NCBI RefSeq assembly: GCF_001485475.2
Contig: NZ_DF977000.1
Coordinates: forward strand, 62,001-126,000
Reading direction: 5' to 3'
Source: Tepidanaerobacter syntrophicus
Lineage (GTDB): Bacteria > Bacillota > Thermosediminibacteria > Thermosediminibacterales > Tepidanaerobacteraceae
Length of the DNA stretch: 64,000 nt
Shown: positions 1 through 12,012 of the stretch, in pieces
Position numbering within the stretch: the stretch's first letter is position 1
Layout: each line of letters begins with the position of its first letter
Made by a program: the position numbers and the translations under genes
Notes under the pieces: model-generated
Databases searched by the model: none
What the model saw: the letters and a program-made list of their open reading frames with translations, nothing else
Told to the model about the DNA's origin: nothing

Positions 1-337
1 TTGGGCCGTCAGCTGCCGATACTACAAGTATTGCTCCGTCCATCTGGGCTGCGCCTGTTATCATGTTCTTTACATAGTCAGCATGGCCCGGGCAGTCCAC
101 GTGGGCATAGTGGCGTTTTTCTGTTTCATATTCCACGTGGGATATTGCAATCGTTATTCCACGCTCTCTTTCTTCAGGAGCTTTGTCTATATTGCTGTAG
201 TCTACGAAGTTTGAAAGTCCCGCATCAGATAAAACCTTTGTTATTGCTGCGGTAAGAGTTGTTTTGCCGTGGTCTACGTGACCTATTGTCCCTATATTAA
301 TATGGGGCTTTTTTCTTTCATATTTTTGCTTTGCCAT
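1..337 (-). CDS. tuf: Elongation factor Tu, N-terminal part (cut by left edge)
   Basis: Reading the minus strand from an ATG at 335-337 gives [20 protein letters not shown] and continues through the G1 loop GHVDHGKTT, the switch region with ERERGITI, and the G3 motif DCPGHADY, which is EF-Tu. EF-Tu is the GTPase that carries aminoacyl-tRNA to the ribosome. About 112 codons of roughly 400 are present; the rest lies outside the window. A strong AGGAGGA site (343-349) sits just upstream. The gene follows fusA by 47 nt, so it is probably co-transcribed as the last gene of the str operon. No internal promoter was recognised in the short gap. Confidence 0.97.
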   Translation of the reverse strand, partial: MAKQKYERKKPHINIGTIGHVDHGKTTLTAAITKVLSDAGLSNFVDYSNIDKAPEERERGITIAISHVEYETEKRHYAHVDCPGHADYVKNMITGAAQMDGAILVVSAADGP

Positions 338-384
338 GGTTATCCTCCTTAGATATTAGATAATTTTATTTTATAATCTAATCA

Positions 385-2451
385 TTACTTGTTAATTATA
401 GTATCTGCTATACTCTTGGGAACTTCAGCATAGTGTGAAAATTGCATGGTATATATGCCTCGTCCTTGAGTCTTCGACCTTAAGTCGGTGGCATATCCAA
501 ACATTTCCGAAAGAGGCACATATGCATGAACTATTTGAGCGCCTGCTCTAGGCTCAATGCCCTCAATCTGTCCTCTTCTGGAATTTATATCTCCTATAAC
601 ATCGCCTAAATATTCATCCGGCACTACTACTTCCACCTTCATTATAGGTTCTAGAAGAACCGGATCCGCTTTCTTCATACCTTCTTTAAAAGCTATTGAA
701 GCGGCTATTTTGAATGCCATTTCAGATGAGTCGACTTCATGGTAGGAACCATCAAAAAGCGTAACTCTTACATCAACTACAGGATATCCTGCCAGCACAC
801 CGCTTGTAAGAGCCTCCTGTACACCTTGATCAACTGCAGGAATAAATTCCTTCGGAATCACGCCGCCTACAATCTTGTTGACAAATTCATATCCTTTGCC
901 AGGCTCAAGCGGTTCAAGTTCCAGCCAAACATGGCCATACTGACCGCGGCCGCCTGACTGTCTTACAAATTTGCCCTCGGATTTAACCGATTTACGTATA
1001 GTTTCTTTGTAAGCTACCTGCGGTTTGCCTACACTAGCTTCTACCTTAAATTCCCTCATCATCCTATCGACTATTATTTCCAAGTGAAGTTCTCCCATAC
1101 CGGCTATAATGGTTTGACCTGTCTCTTGATCAGTGTATGTTTTGAATGTAGGATCTTCTTCAGCAAGCTTCTGCAGGGCAATACCCATTTTATCTTGGTC
1201 TGCTTTAGTCTTTGGCTCAATCGCTACGCGGATAACCGGTTCAGGAAACTGCATAGACTCTAGGAGAATTGGGTGTTCTTCGCTGCATAAGGTATCTCCT
1301 GTTGTAGTATCCTTAAAGCCTACAGCCGCCGCAATATCTCCTGTCATTACTTCTTCCACGTCTTGGCGGTGATTTGCATGCATAAACAGAATGCGGCCTA
1401 CCCGCTCTTTCTTATTCTTTGTTGAATTGTAGACGTATGAGCCGGCCTTAAGGGTGCCGGAATACACTCTAAAATACGTGAGCTTTCCTACATATGGATC
1501 GCTTACAATCTTGAAAGCCAATGCCGAAAACGGCTCATCATCGCTTGGATGTCTTTCTATTTCTTCGCCTGTTAAAGGATCTATACCTTTTACTGCCGGT
1601 ATGTCAAGAGGCGAAGGCAAATAATATATTATCGCATCTAATAGCTGCTGAACGCCTTTATTTCTATATGAAGAACCGCAGAGCACAGGAGTAAATTTAA
1701 CTTCTACGCATCCTTTTCTTATAGCTCGGCGTATCTCTTCGTCTTCTATTTCTTCACCTTCGAGATATTTCATCATCAGCTCGTCATCAACATCAGATAA
1801 TGCTTCTAACATCTTATCCCGGTATAGCTTTGCCTTATCTTTAATTTCTTCCGGTATTTCGTCTTCTTCTATTTCAGTGCCCATTTCATTTTTAAATATA
1901 TAGGCTTTTTGATGTACTAAATCTACAATACCTCTAAAATTGTCTTCACTGCCTATAGGTATCTGGATAGGAACCGGCACGGCTCCAAGCCTTTCCTTCA
2001 TCATGGATATAACGTTTTCAAAATCTGCTCCCATTATATCCATTTTGTTTACATAAGCAATTCTCGGAACTCTATATTTATCGGCTTGACGCCATACTGT
2101 TTCCGATTGAGGCTCTACGCCTCCCTTTGCACAAAAAACAGCCACTGAACCGTCTAGAACTCGCAAAGACCTTTCTACTTCTACCGTAAAGTCCACGTGC
2201 CCTGGCGTATCGATAATATTTATACGATGACCTTTCCATAAACACGTCGTTGCAGCTGATGTTATGGTGATTCCTCTTTCCTGTTCTTGAGCCATCCAAT
2301 CCATTACAGCTGATCCTTCGTGAGTTTCTCCCATTTTATGAACTTTGCCGGTGTAAAAAAGGATTCTTTCAGTCGTTGTGGTTTTACCGGCATCTATATG
2401 TGCCATGATACCTATATTTCTAATTTTATCTAATGTAATTTGCCTAGGCAC
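385..2451 (-). CDS. fusA: Elongation factor G
   Basis: Translocation GTPase of the ribosome, 688 aa, full length for the family. The GTP-binding motifs are intact: AHIDAGKTT at residues 17-25, DTPGH at 81-85 and NKMD near 135-138. Domains II to V follow, including the [16 protein letters not shown] segment of domain IV. The start codon is GTG at 2449-2451 with an AAAGGAG site upstream. It lies between rpsG and tuf in the standard str operon order. No second EF-G-like gene or antibiotic-resistance variant is seen in the window. Confidence 0.97.
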   Translation of the reverse strand: MPRQITLDKIRNIGIMAHIDAGKTTTTERILFYTGKVHKMGETHEGSAVMDWMAQEQERGITITSAATTCLWKGHRINIIDTPGHVDFTVEVERSLRVLDGSVAVFCAKGGVEPQSETVWRQADKYRVPRIAYVNKMDIMGADFENVISMMKERLGAVPVPIQIPIGSEDNFRGIVDLVHQKAYIFKNEMGTEIEEDEIPEEIKDKAKLYRDKMLEALSDVDDELMMKYLEGEEIEDEEIRRAIRKGCVEVKFTPVLCGSSYRNKGVQQLLDAIIYYLPSPLDIPAVKGIDPLTGEEIERHPSDDEPFSALAFKIVSDPYVGKLTYFRVYSGTLKAGSYVYNSTKNKKERVGRILFMHANHRQDVEEVMTGDIAAAVGFKDTTTGDTLCSEEHPILLESMQFPEPVIRVAIEPKTKADQDKMGIALQKLAEEDPTFKTYTDQETGQTIIAGMGELHLEIIVDRMMREFKVEASVGKPQVAYKETIRKSVKSEGKFVRQSGGRGQYGHVWLELEPLEPGKGYEFVNKIVGGVIPKEFIPAVDQGVQEALTSGVLAGYPVVDVRVTLFDGSYHEVDSSEMAFKIAASIAFKEGMKKADPVLLEPIMKVEVVVPDEYLGDVIGDINSRRGQIEGIEPRAGAQIVHAYVPLSEMFGYATDLRSKTQGRGIYTMQFSHYAEVPKSIADTIINK

Positions 2452-2499
2452 AATATTACACTCCTTTCATATGCCACGTCCTTGCTGTTCAGCAGCCGG

Positions 2500-2982
<483 letters not shown>

Positions 2983-2989
2983 TCACTGA

Positions 2990-3367
2990 TTATTTTTTCT
3001 TGGGCCTTTTAGCCCCATAAAGAGACCTACCTTGTCTGCGATCCGCAACACCTGCGGCATCAAGGGTTCCGCGGATAATATGATATCTGACACCAGGAAG
3101 GTCTTTGACCCTGCCTCCTCTGAGCAATACAACCGAGTGCTCTTGCAGGTTATGGCCAATGCCCGGGATGTATGCTGTGACCTCAATACCGTTTGTAAGT
3201 CTAACCCTTGCAATCTTTCTCAGTGCTGAGTTAGGTTTCTTTGGTGTAGTAGTTTTAACAACTGTACATACTCCTCGCTTTTGAGGACAACCCTTGAGAG
3301 CAGGAGCTGCTGACTTGTATTCTACCTTTTTTCTTCCTTTTCTTACCAGCTGGTTTATGGTTGGCAA
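2990..3367 (-). CDS. rpsL: 30S ribosomal protein S12
   Basis: 125 aa decoding-centre protein. The two conserved loops [11 protein letters not shown] (residues 41-51) and [11 protein letters not shown] are unaltered, so the usual streptomycin-resistance lysine positions are wild type. The start is TTG at 3365-3367, supported by a GGAGGTG site 5-6 nt upstream and the conserved N-terminus [11 protein letters not shown]. An intrinsic terminator-like hairpin lies only about 35 nt upstream of the start, between ybxF and rpsL, and no convincing promoter was found between them. Confidence 0.97.
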   Translation of the reverse strand: MPTINQLVRKGRKKVEYKSAAPALKGCPQKRGVCTVVKTTTPKKPNSALRKIARVRLTNGIEVTAYIPGIGHNLQEHSVVLLRGGRVKDLPGVRYHIIRGTLDAAGVADRRQGRSLYGAKRPKKK

Positions 3368-3398
3368 TCCGGCACCTCCTTCCGTAGATTAAATTAAT

Positions 3399-3434
3399 GT
3401 AAAAAAGATGCCCCCGCTTTTATAGGGGCATCTT
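3399..3434 (-). terminator. Intrinsic terminator or attenuator between ybxF and rpsL
   Basis: Arms AAGATGCCCC (3405-3414) and GGGGCATCTT (3425-3434) form a 10-bp perfect stem with a 10-nt loop. Read on the minus strand the stem is followed by six T residues (3399-3404). It lies inside the otherwise continuous rpoB-to-tuf unit, so it probably reduces, rather than abolishes, read-through into rpsL. Confidence 0.85.
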
Positions 3435-3446
3435 AAATACAACCGG

Positions 3447-3695
3447 TCATAAATTTAAGATTGCAGCAGAGGCTGCCCCTACCTGAATTCCACAGGCTTC
3501 CCCCAATTCTTTCATAGTAGCGACAGGTATAACCTCAATGCCTTTTTCTTTGCATATTTCTCTAAGTCCTGATACAACATGTTCTTCAGCATCTTCAGCT
3601 ATGAAAACAACTTTTACCTGGTTTTTTTCAATGGCTTTTAATGTCTGCTTTGTCCCTATAGTTTTTTTGGGGGCTTTTTTCAGTTCTTCCAGCAT
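3447..3695 (-). CDS. ybxF: L7Ae-family ribosomal protein (YbxF, k-turn binding)
   Basis: 82 aa single-domain L7Ae/L30e/S12e protein. It contains the family's KKTIGTKQTLKAIEKNQVK and VVFIAEDAEEHV stretches and the GEACGIQVGAASAAI end. Bacillus YbxF and YlxQ of this family bind RNA kink-turns. The position between rpoC and rpsL is the normal Firmicute location. It starts with ATG after a GAGGAGGG site. The terminator-like hairpin begins 13 nt after its stop. Confidence 0.92.
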   Translation of the reverse strand: MLEELKKAPKKTIGTKQTLKAIEKNQVKVVFIAEDAEEHVVSGLREICKEKGIEVIPVATMKELGEACGIQVGAASAAILNL

Positions 3696-3757
3696 TTTGT
3701 GCCCTCCTCTTTTTCATTTATAAAAGAGAGCCAAAGACACACTTTAATATTCTACCA

Positions 3758-6700
3758 TCATAGATTTCGGCTGTCAATAAGCAAATCCTCTTTAGTTGCA
3801 GAAATTTCATCTTCCGACTTTTCGTCAGGTGTATGAATTTTTATATTTTTGTAGCAATTCATTCCTGTTCCTGCAGGTATAAGCTTGCCGAGAATTACAT
3901 TTTCTTTAAGGCCAAGAAGTGAATCCGTCTTTCCCTTGATAGCCGCATCTGTTAAAACTCTTGTAGTTTCTTGGAACGAAGCGGCAGAAAGGAAAGAATC
4001 AGTAGCAAGAGATGCCTTAGTAATACCCAATAACACACGTTTGCCTTCTGCAGGTGCTTTGCCGGCGCTTATCATTTCGTTATTCAGCTCCTCAAACTCA
4101 AAGATGTCTATGAGCTCGCCTGGCAGAAGATCTGTATCGCCGGGCTTTTCTACTTTTATTTTTCTTAGCATCTGCCGGATAATTACTTCGATATGCTTAT
4201 CGTTAATATCTACGCCCTGAAGTCTATAAACCTTAAGCACTTCCTGCAAAAGATAAGTTTGAACTCCTCTTACGCCTTTTATCTTCAATATATCGTGAGG
4301 GTTTACAGAGCCTTCACAAAGTTCATCGCCGGCTTCGATTACATCCCCATTTTCTACAGTAAGGCGTGCTCCATAGGGCACGGTATATGTTTTGGTCTCG
4401 CCGGTGCTTGTAGTAACTTCTACTTCCCTCTTTTTCTTGCTTTCAACTATTTTAACTGTGCCGCTAACTTCACTTATTACAGCTTGACCTTTAGGTTTGC
4501 GTGCTTCAAACAATTCTTCTACACGAGGTAGACCCTGGGTAATGTCCTGCCCTGCGACACCACCAGTATGGAACGTCCTCATAGTAAGCTGGGTGCCGGG
4601 TTCACCGATGGACTGTGCGGCAATTATTCCTACAGACTCTCCAATATCTACAGGCTTACCTGTAGCCATATTCTTGCCATAGCACTTCACGCACACCCCG
4701 TGTCTTGTCCTACAAGTAAGAACTGAACGAATCTTAAGCTCCTTTATCCCTGCATTAATAATGCGATTTGCTATGCTTTCAGTTATAAGTTCATCGGCAG
4801 CTACTAAAATCTCGCCGGTTTGTGGGTCTTTTACATCTTCGGCGGCATACCGACCTTCAATTCGTTCTTTAAGGCCTTCTATAACTCCGCTGCCGTCTTT
4901 GATTGCCTTTACTACTATTCCTTCGGTTGTGCCGCAGTCAGTTTCTCTTACTATAACATCCTGGCTCACATCTACAAGCCTTCTGGTTAGATAACCTGAG
5001 TCTGCCGTTCTTAAAGCTGTATCTGCTAAGCCTTTTCGTGCTCCATGTGTCGATATAAAATACTCAAGAACAGTTAAGCCTTCTCTAAAATTAGCCTTGA
5101 TTGGAAGGTCGATTATTCTGCCTGACGGGTCTGCCATAAGACCTCGCATTCCTGCCAGCTGTCTTATCTGCTGCTTATTGCCTCGAGCGCCTGAATTTGC
5201 CATCATATACAGCGGGTTAAACCGGTCAAGGGAATTCATAAGAGCATCTGTTACTTTTTCAGTAGCCTCGCTCCAGATATTAAGCACGTTTTCATAGCGC
5301 TCTTCTTCAGAAATAAGACCTTTTCTATATAGCTGTTCAACCTGTTCTACTTTCTTATCAGCTTCTGCTAAGATTTCTTCTTTCTCTTTTGGAACCTCTA
5401 TATCTGAAATACCGATGGTTATGCCGGCTTTTGTTGCATAATCAAAGCCTTTCTTTTTTATTTTATCAAGAACTTGAGCTGTAACAGTTGTGCCGTGAAG
5501 GCGATAGCAGCGCTCAATTATATCTCCTAATTTGCTTTTATCTACAAGTGTATTAAGCTCCGGTTCAAACAAATTTTCTTCCTTTGTTCTGTCTACATAA
5601 CCTAAATCTTGGGGTATGCCTTCATTAAATATTAAGCGTCCGGCTGTAGTTTTTATAATCTTATGGCGCTCTATACCATTAATATTTCTTTTGATTCTAA
5701 CATTCACTATTGCATGTAGGCCTATTTCTCCCATTTCATAGGCAAGCACTGTCTCTTCAGGACTTGAGAAAAATCTGCCTTCGCCCTTTTCTCCTGGTCT
5801 TTCTATTGTAAGATAATAGGAGCCTAAAACCATATCCTGAGTAGGTGTTACAACCGGTTTGCCGTCTTGAGGCTTTAGTATATTATTTATAGAAAGCATC
5901 AAAACCCGCGCTTCTGCCTGAGCTTCTGCTGAAAGAGGCAAATGAACAGCCATCTGGTCTCCATCAAAGTCAGCATTGTATGCAGTGCATACCAGTGGAT
6001 GTATCTGTATTGCTCTGCCTTCCACCAGCACCGGTTCGAACGCCTGAATTCCTAAGCGGTGCAGAGTAGGAGCCCTGTTTAAAAGCACCGGATGCTCTTT
6101 TATAATGTCCTCGAGAACATCCCAAACCTCAGGTCTTACACGTTCTACCATGCGTTTTGCGCTTTTTATGTTATGAGCAAAACCGTCTGTAACTAATTTC
6201 TTCATCACAAAAGGTTTAAAAAGTTCAAGTGCCATTTCCTTTGGAAGACCGCATTGATAAAGTTTTAGTTCCGGACCGACTACGATAACAGATCTTCCCG
6301 AATAGTCAACACGCTTGCCCAAAAGATTTTGCCTGAATCTGCCCTGCTTGCCTTTGAGCATATCGCTCAATGACTTTAATGGTCTGTTTCCGGGTCCTGT
6401 AACCGGCCGGCCTCGTCTGCCGTTGTCAATTAGAGCATCTACAGCTTCTTGAAGCATTCTTTTTTCATTTCTTACTATAATATCAGGAGCTCCAAGATCT
6501 AAAAGTCTTTTAAGCCGGTTATTTCTATTAATGACTCTTCTGTATAAGTCATTTAAATCTGATGTGGCAAAGCGTCCGCCGTCAAGCTGCACCATCGGTC
6601 TTAGGTCAGGCGGAATTACAGGTACAACATCTAAAATCATCCATTCAGGCTTATTGCCTGATTTTTTAAATGCCTCAACTACTTCCAACCGTCTTAAAAT

Positions 6701-7312
6701 CTTTACCCTTTTTTGTCCCGTAGCATCCTTTAGCTCTGATCGAAGCTCTTTCGAAAGCTTTTCGCAATCTATTTCTGAAAGAAGCTCTCTTACAGCTTCG
6801 GCCCCCATTGCAGCTCTAAAACTGTCGCCGTATTTATCCCTAAATTCTCGATACTCTTTCTCGTTTAACAATTGTTTTTTCATCAAAGGAGTATCGCCGG
6901 CATTTGTAACTACATATGAAGCAAAATAAATGATCTTTTCCAACGCTCTAGGCGACATATCTAGGATTAATCCTATGCGGCTCGGTATTCCTTTCAAAAA
7001 CCATATATGAGATACCGGTGCCGCCAGTTCAATATGTCCCATTCTTTCACGGCGGACCTTTGATTTTGTAACTTCAACTCCGCAGCGGTCGCAAATGACA
7101 CCTTTATATCTAATTCTCTTATATTTTCCGCAATGACATTCCCAATCTTTTACAGGTCCAAAAATACGTTCGCAAAACAGCCCGTCTTTTTCCGGCTTAA
7201 GAGTTCTATAGTTAATGGTCTCCGGCTTTTTCACTTCACCTTTAGACCATGCTCTGATTTGTTCCGGTGAGGCAAGGCCGATTTTTATGGAATCAAATTC
7301 ATTGAGTTCCAA
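3758..7312 (-). CDS. rpoC: RNA polymerase subunit beta prime
   Basis: 1184 aa, close to the usual Firmicute length. It carries the N-terminal zinc site (CHCGKYK and CDRCG near residues 60-78), the catalytic NADFDGDQM loop around residue 445-455 with the three magnesium-binding aspartates, and the second zinc-site region [13 protein letters not shown] toward the C-terminus. The start is TTG at 7310-7312 with a GGGAGAG site about 10 nt away. It lies 56 nt downstream of rpoB, so co-transcription is expected. No unusual insertion was noticed. Confidence 0.98.
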   Translation of the reverse strand: MELNEFDSIKIGLASPEQIRAWSKGEVKKPETINYRTLKPEKDGLFCERIFGPVKDWECHCGKYKRIRYKGVICDRCGVEVTKSKVRRERMGHIELAAPVSHIWFLKGIPSRIGLILDMSPRALEKIIYFASYVVTNAGDTPLMKKQLLNEKEYREFRDKYGDSFRAAMGAEAVRELLSEIDCEKLSKELRSELKDATGQKRVKILRRLEVVEAFKKSGNKPEWMILDVVPVIPPDLRPMVQLDGGRFATSDLNDLYRRVINRNNRLKRLLDLGAPDIIVRNEKRMLQEAVDALIDNGRRGRPVTGPGNRPLKSLSDMLKGKQGRFRQNLLGKRVDYSGRSVIVVGPELKLYQCGLPKEMALELFKPFVMKKLVTDGFAHNIKSAKRMVERVRPEVWDVLEDIIKEHPVLLNRAPTLHRLGIQAFEPVLVEGRAIQIHPLVCTAYNADFDGDQMAVHLPLSAEAQAEARVLMLSINNILKPQDGKPVVTPTQDMVLGSYYLTIERPGEKGEGRFFSSPEETVLAYEMGEIGLHAIVNVRIKRNINGIERHKIIKTTAGRLIFNEGIPQDLGYVDRTKEENLFEPELNTLVDKSKLGDIIERCYRLHGTTVTAQVLDKIKKKGFDYATKAGITIGISDIEVPKEKEEILAEADKKVEQVEQLYRKGLISEEERYENVLNIWSEATEKVTDALMNSLDRFNPLYMMANSGARGNKQQIRQLAGMRGLMADPSGRIIDLPIKANFREGLTVLEYFISTHGARKGLADTALRTADSGYLTRRLVDVSQDVIVRETDCGTTEGIVVKAIKDGSGVIEGLKERIEGRYAAEDVKDPQTGEILVAADELITESIANRIINAGIKELKIRSVLTCRTRHGVCVKCYGKNMATGKPVDIGESVGIIAAQSIGEPGTQLTMRTFHTGGVAGQDITQGLPRVEELFEARKPKGQAVISEVSGTVKIVESKKKREVEVTTSTGETKTYTVPYGARLTVENGDVIEAGDELCEGSVNPHDILKIKGVRGVQTYLLQEVLKVYRLQGVDINDKHIEVIIRQMLRKIKVEKPGDTDLLPGELIDIFEFEELNNEMISAGKAPAEGKRVLLGITKASLATDSFLSAASFQETTRVLTDAAIKGKTDSLLGLKENVILGKLIPAGTGMNCYKNIKIHTPDEKSEDEISATKEDLLIDSRNL

Positions 7313-7368
7313 TAATTATTCTCTCCCTTCACTCTTGGTTAGGGTCTTAAAATTCCCAGCCAACCACT

Positions 7369-10300
7369 CTATTCATCATCGTCATCGTCTTCATCTTCGA
7401 TATTAAGGCTTATGAAATCATCCATATCCTCATCTTCTTCATCTTCATCTTCGTCGTCTGTGTAGTCATCGTATTTATCATCGGTTGTACTGCCACTTCT
7501 TATGCTCATTATGCCTGTAGTTGCCCCTACAAGCTTTTCTTCGCTTTCCAAGCCTTCTAAATTTATATCCATAGGAGCTTCTTCTTCCTCTTCGTCGTCA
7601 TCTTCTTTGAGCTGAATTTCTCCGGCATCTTCTGACAAAATCCTTACATCAAGTGCCAAAGACTGAAGCTCTTTTATTAAGACTTTGAACGATTCCGGTA
7701 TGCCCGGCTCAGGCACATTTTCGCCTTTTACAATAGCTTCGTATGTCTTCACACGTCCTGTAACATCGTCTGATTTCACCGTAAGCATTTCCTGCAGCGT
7801 GTAGCTTGAGCCATAGGCTTCTAGTGCCCAAACTTCCATTTCTCCAAATCTCTGACCGCCAAACTGAGCTTTTCCTCCCAGTGGCTGCTGAGTGACCAGT
7901 GAATAGGGGCCTGTAGAACGAGCATGAATTTTGTCGTCTACCAAGTGGGCAAGTTTAAGCATATACATATAACCTACGGTTACCCGCCTGTCAAAAGGAA
8001 GACCTGTTCTTCCATCCCGCAATTCTACTTTTCCGTCTTCTGTAAGATTTGCTTTTCTTAAAGTCTCAAATATCTCTTCTTCTTGTGCACCATCAAAAAC
8101 AGGTGTAGCCACATACCATCCGAGGGCTCTAGCCGCCCATCCCAGATGGGTTTCAAGCACCTGGCCTATGTTCATACGCGAAGGCACTCCTAAAGGATTC
8201 AATACAATATCTATCGGCGTTCCGTCCGGGAGAAAAGGCATGTCCTCTGCAGGTAATATCCTTGAAATAACACCTTTGTTTCCATGACGTCCTGCCATTT
8301 TGTCTCCTTCAGATATTTTTCGCTTTTGGGCAATATAAACTCTTACAAGTTCGTTGACACCAGGAGAAAGTTCATCGTTGTTTTCCCGGGTAAAGATTTT
8401 AACGTCCACAACAATACCATACTCACCATGAGGGACTCTCAGGGATGTATCTCTTACTTCTCTAGCTTTCTCACCAAAGATAGCCCTCAAAAGTCGTTCT
8501 TCCGCCGTAAGTTCAGTTTCGCCTTTCGGTGTAACTTTTCCGACTAATATGTCGCCTGCCTGAACTTCTGCACCTATTCTTATAATTCCCCGCTCATCTA
8601 AATCTTTTAGTGCATCTTCGCCAACATTGGGAATATCTCTTGTGATTTCTTCGGGACCTAGTTTTGTATCGCGAGATTCAGCTTCATACTGTTCAATATG
8701 AATTGAAGTAAATACATCATCTTTTACGAGCCGTTCAGATAATAATATAGCATCTTCGTAATTGTAACCTTCCCAAGGCATAAAAGCCACAAGTACATTG
8801 CGCCCTAATGCTAATTCACCATGGTCAGTTGAGGGGCCGTCAGCTATAGGCTGGCGTTTTTCCACTCTTTCCCCTCGCTTTACGATGGGTCTTTGATTTA
8901 TACAGGTACCTTGATTTGATCTTATAAATTTATGAACTTTGTATACATCTAAGCCTTTATCGCTGTCACGCCGCACTACAATTTCTCTTCCTGTGACTCT
9001 TTCTACAACACCGCTGTTTTTCGCCAGAATCATTACTCCAGAATCCATGGCGACTTTATGCTCTATACCTGTTCCCACAAAAGGTGCTTCCGGTATTAAA
9101 AGCGGCACTGCCTGGCGCTGCATGTTAGAACCCATTAAAGCTCGATTAGCATCATCATGTTCTAGGAACGGAATAAGGGCTGTTGCAACTGAAACAAGCT
9201 GTTTCGGGGAGACGTCCATATAGTCTACTTCTTCGGGGGATACAATGATATTCTCGTCTGCATATCTTGCAATGATCTTTTTCTCTACAAAGTGTCCTTC
9301 TTCATCTAAGGGAGCATTTGCCTGGGCTATAATATAAAGGTCTTCTTCATCAGCTGTAAGGTAGTCAATTTTGTCTGTAACAATGCCCCGTTCCTTGTCA
9401 ACCTTTCGGTAAGGTGTCTCAATAAAGCCATACTGGTTTACTCTGGCAAATGTACTAAGAGAACCAATTAAACCGATATTAGGTCCTTCAGGGGTTTCTA
9501 TAGGACACATACGGCCATAGTGAGAGTGGTGCACGTCTCGCACTTCAAAACCTGCTCTATCGCGGCTTAAGCCTCCGGGTCCAAGGGCACTGAGTCTACG
9601 CTTGTGTGTAAGTTCAGCAAGAGGGTTCGTCTGATCCATGAATTGTGAAAGCTGGCTGCTGCCAAAAAATTCTTTTATAGCTGCTACAACAGGGCGAATA
9701 TTTATAAGGCCTTGAGGTGTAATAGTATCCACATCCTGTATAGTCATACGTTCTTTAACCACTCGTTCCATTCTGGCAAGGCCTATGCGAAATTGATTCT
9801 GCAATAATTCGCCTACAGACCTTAGTCGTCTATTTCCAAGATGGTCTATATCATCTACGTTCCCAACTTTATAGGGTAAATTTATAAAGTAATTGACAGA
9901 GGCTATAATATCTTCAATTGTTATATGCTTTTCAGATCTATGGCCTTCAGGGCAGCTTTCTTCTGAATATCCATTACTTATAACCTTTACAATCTTTGGA
10001 TGATATTCGCCTTGCGCCTTAGCTTCTCCATAGTCAGGAGGCAATTCTATTTTTAGTTCTTTTATGCGCAAAGACTCTAAAAGCTCTGCTTTCTCTCTAG
10101 TTATCTTTTCGCCTTTTTTAAGGACTATTTCACCTGTCTGAGGATTTTCTATATCTTCGCCGCTTATTTTTCCAATGATTCGATCTCTTAATCTTAATTT
10201 TTTATTGAATTTATATCGGCCAACTTTTGCTAAATCATACCTTTTTGGATCAAAAAAAAGCGAATCAAGTAATGCCTTTGCGTTTTCTACGGTTGGCGGC

Positions 10301-11028
10301 TCACCGGGTCTTAAACGTTTATATATTTCAATTAGAGCTTCGTTTTGATTTTCGGTGCTGTCTTTTTCAAATGTCCTTAGGATTTTCTCATCTTCGCCTA
10401 GCAGTTCTAGTATTTGAGCATTTGTTCCGTATCCTAAAGCTCTGATAAGAACTGTAACCGGCATTTTACGGGTTCTATCCACACGAACATAAAGGACTTC
10501 ATTTGCATCTTGCTCAAGTTCCAGCCATGCACCTCTATTGGGCATAACTGTTCCGGAAAATAATTCTTTGCCGTTTTTGTCTCGCTGGCTGTTAAAATAC
10601 ACGCCGGGAGACCGGACAAGCTGGCTTACGATGACTCGTTCTGCACCGTTAATAATAAAGGTGCCGTTTTCTGTCATTATAGGGAAATCCCCCATAAAAA
10701 CTTCTTGCTCTTTAACTTCGCCTGTTTCCTTATTTATTAATCTGACTTTGACTTTAAGGGGAACAGCGTAAGTAACATCTCTTTCACGGCATTCATCTTC
10801 AGAATACTTAGGCGTGCTTTCAAGCTGATAATCAATAAATTCAAGTACTAAGTTGCCCGTAAAATCTTCAATCGGTGATACATCGCGAAACACTTCTGCA
10901 AGTCCTTCATCCAAGAACCATTGGTACGAATCTCGCTGAATTTCGATTAAATCAGGCATCTCCATAACTTCATTAATTTTCGAGTAGCTCCATCGGGTGC
11001 GATTGCCTACGGAAATAGGTTTAACCAA
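7369..11028 (-). CDS. rpoB: RNA polymerase subunit beta with acidic C-terminal tail
   Basis: 1219 aa. The N-terminus ([16 protein letters not shown]), the rifampicin region ([30 protein letters not shown]) and the C-terminal clamp region ([20 protein letters not shown]) are all conserved and look rifampicin sensitive. The start is TTG at 11026-11028 with a GAGAAGGAAA site. Beyond the normal end, residues about 1140-1219 form a strongly acidic low-complexity tail, with runs such as DDEEEEE and [13 protein letters not shown]. Unlike the usual order, no rplL lies upstream; a sigma-A promoter sits about 200 nt upstream of the start. Confidence 0.98.
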   Translation of the reverse strand: MVKPISVGNRTRWSYSKINEVMEMPDLIEIQRDSYQWFLDEGLAEVFRDVSPIEDFTGNLVLEFIDYQLESTPKYSEDECRERDVTYAVPLKVKVRLINKETGEVKEQEVFMGDFPIMTENGTFIINGAERVIVSQLVRSPGVYFNSQRDKNGKELFSGTVMPNRGAWLELEQDANEVLYVRVDRTRKMPVTVLIRALGYGTNAQILELLGEDEKILRTFEKDSTENQNEALIEIYKRLRPGEPPTVENAKALLDSLFFDPKRYDLAKVGRYKFNKKLRLRDRIIGKISGEDIENPQTGEIVLKKGEKITREKAELLESLRIKELKIELPPDYGEAKAQGEYHPKIVKVISNGYSEESCPEGHRSEKHITIEDIIASVNYFINLPYKVGNVDDIDHLGNRRLRSVGELLQNQFRIGLARMERVVKERMTIQDVDTITPQGLINIRPVVAAIKEFFGSSQLSQFMDQTNPLAELTHKRRLSALGPGGLSRDRAGFEVRDVHHSHYGRMCPIETPEGPNIGLIGSLSTFARVNQYGFIETPYRKVDKERGIVTDKIDYLTADEEDLYIIAQANAPLDEEGHFVEKKIIARYADENIIVSPEEVDYMDVSPKQLVSVATALIPFLEHDDANRALMGSNMQRQAVPLLIPEAPFVGTGIEHKVAMDSGVMILAKNSGVVERVTGREIVVRRDSDKGLDVYKVHKFIRSNQGTCINQRPIVKRGERVEKRQPIADGPSTDHGELALGRNVLVAFMPWEGYNYEDAILLSERLVKDDVFTSIHIEQYEAESRDTKLGPEEITRDIPNVGEDALKDLDERGIIRIGAEVQAGDILVGKVTPKGETELTAEERLLRAIFGEKAREVRDTSLRVPHGEYGIVVDVKIFTRENNDELSPGVNELVRVYIAQKRKISEGDKMAGRHGNKGVISRILPAEDMPFLPDGTPIDIVLNPLGVPSRMNIGQVLETHLGWAARALGWYVATPVFDGAQEEEIFETLRKANLTEDGKVELRDGRTGLPFDRRVTVGYMYMLKLAHLVDDKIHARSTGPYSLVTQQPLGGKAQFGGQRFGEMEVWALEAYGSSYTLQEMLTVKSDDVTGRVKTYEAIVKGENVPEPGIPESFKVLIKELQSLALDVRILSEDAGEIQLKEDDDEEEEEAPMDINLEGLESEEKLVGATTGIMSIRSGSTTDDKYDDYTDDEDEDEEDEDMDDFISLNIEDEDDDDDE

Positions 11029-11061
11029 GTTTCCTTCTCTCCTTTTTATAAGTAAAAATAG

Positions 11062-11089
11062 CCAAAAGCTGTTTGATTGTTGCTTTTGG
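11062..11089 (-). promoter_or_regulatory. Stem-loop in the rpoB leader, possible attenuator
   Basis: CCAAAAGC (11062-11069) and GCTTTTGG (11082-11089) form an 8-bp stem with a 12-nt loop. On the minus strand it is followed by CTATTTTTAC, a weak U-tract, and then the rpoB ribosome binding site. It could be a weak terminator/attenuator in the leader. The plus strand also shows a T-run after the stem, but no plus-strand gene precedes it. Confidence 0.5.
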
Positions 11090-11115
11090 TTTTTATAGTA
11101 AAATAGTGTATATTA

Positions 11116-11145
11116 ATTATGATTTACTTTATTATGATTTACTTT
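11116..11145. repeat. Perfect 15-bp tandem repeat in the rpoB leader
   Basis: ATTATGATTTACTTT occurs twice, head to tail (11116-11130 and 11131-11145), in the A+T-rich region between the rpoB promoter and its start codon. It would be transcribed as part of the leader. Function unknown. Confidence 0.85.
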
Positions 11146-11231
11146 TTTATTTTTAAACTCGCGTCCAAATCATTTTTAAAAGTAAATATTTGGCATAGTT
11201 TTTGCATGTAACGATTATTATGCAGTTTATT

Positions 11232-11260
11232 ATGATATCACATTATTGCAATACTGTCAA
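11232..11260 (-). promoter_or_regulatory. Sigma-A promoter of the rpoB operon
   Basis: On the minus strand TTGACA (11255-11260) is followed after exactly 17 nt by TATCAT (11232-11237). Predicted transcription start is near 11225, giving a leader of about 200 nt before the rpoB TTG. This is the only strong promoter seen in the rpoB/fetA intergenic region. Confidence 0.8.
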
Positions 11261-11355
11261 TCCGGACTTTAGCAAGATGTCAAGTAATTTTTTGGTTTTT
11301 TATAAGTTGAATTTGTCGTTTTCGTAAAAATTTTATTGAAAGGAAAGTGTTTTGC

Positions 11356-12012
11356 TTGTCGCTTATTGAATTTATAGACGTAAGTTTTGAAAGTGGAAAT
11401 GATAAAATCTTAGATCATATTTCATTTATTGCTGAAGAGGGAGATTATATTTCAATTGTCGGGCCTTCAGGAAGCGGAAAAACCACCTTATTAAAGCTAT
11501 GTAATCATCTGATAAGCCCAACTTATGGCACCATTTTATATAATAATAAGGATTTAAACGAATATGAGCCTACTGAACTTCGGAAAAAAATAATTTATTG
11601 TTCTCAAATTCCTTGTCTTTTTCCGGATACTGTCATGGACAATATTAAATTTCCCTTTCAAATAAGGGGACTTAAAACTGATATGGAAAAAATCAGCAAG
11701 ATTTTCTCCATGTTTAAAATGTCTACAGATTATTTAAGTAAAAGGGTTAATGTTCTTTCGGGCGGTGAAAAGCAGAGGATAGCCCTTATTCGTGCTTTAC
11801 TGTTTAAGCCTGAAATACTTCTTTTAGATGAAGTAACATCTGCCCTTGATCCTGAGAACACAAAAATTGTAGAAAATATTATAGTCTCGCTGAACAAGGA
11901 GAATACTGCAATTTTTTGGGTAACTCATAATCCTGAACAAAGCCGCAAATTTGCAAATAAACTTCTTTATATAGAGGCAGGTAAAATAAAATCATTGGAG
12001 GTTTTAAAATGA
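11356..12012 (+). CDS. fetA: ABC transporter ATPase, FetA/YbbL-like
   Basis: ATPase of a two-gene exporter. Walker A is GPSGSGKTT, the signature is LSGGEKQRIALIRA, Walker B is ILLLDEVTSALD and the switch histidine is in WVTHNPEQS. The reading frame is open from a GTG at 11347, but the AAAGGAAA site fits TTG at 11356 (about 8-9 nt spacing), giving 218 aa starting MSLIEFIDVSF. The stop overlaps the start of the next gene as ATGA, so translation is coupled. In E. coli FetAB is linked to iron export; the substrate here is inferred only from this pairing. Confidence 0.8.
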   Translation: MSLIEFIDVSFESGNDKILDHISFIAEEGDYISIVGPSGSGKTTLLKLCNHLISPTYGTILYNNKDLNEYEPTELRKKIIYCSQIPCLFPDTVMDNIKFPFQIRGLKTDMEKISKIFSMFKMSTDYLSKRVNVLSGGEKQRIALIRALLFKPEILLLDEVTSALDPENTKIVENIIVSLNKENTAIFWVTHNPEQSRKFANKLLYIEAGKIKSLEVLK

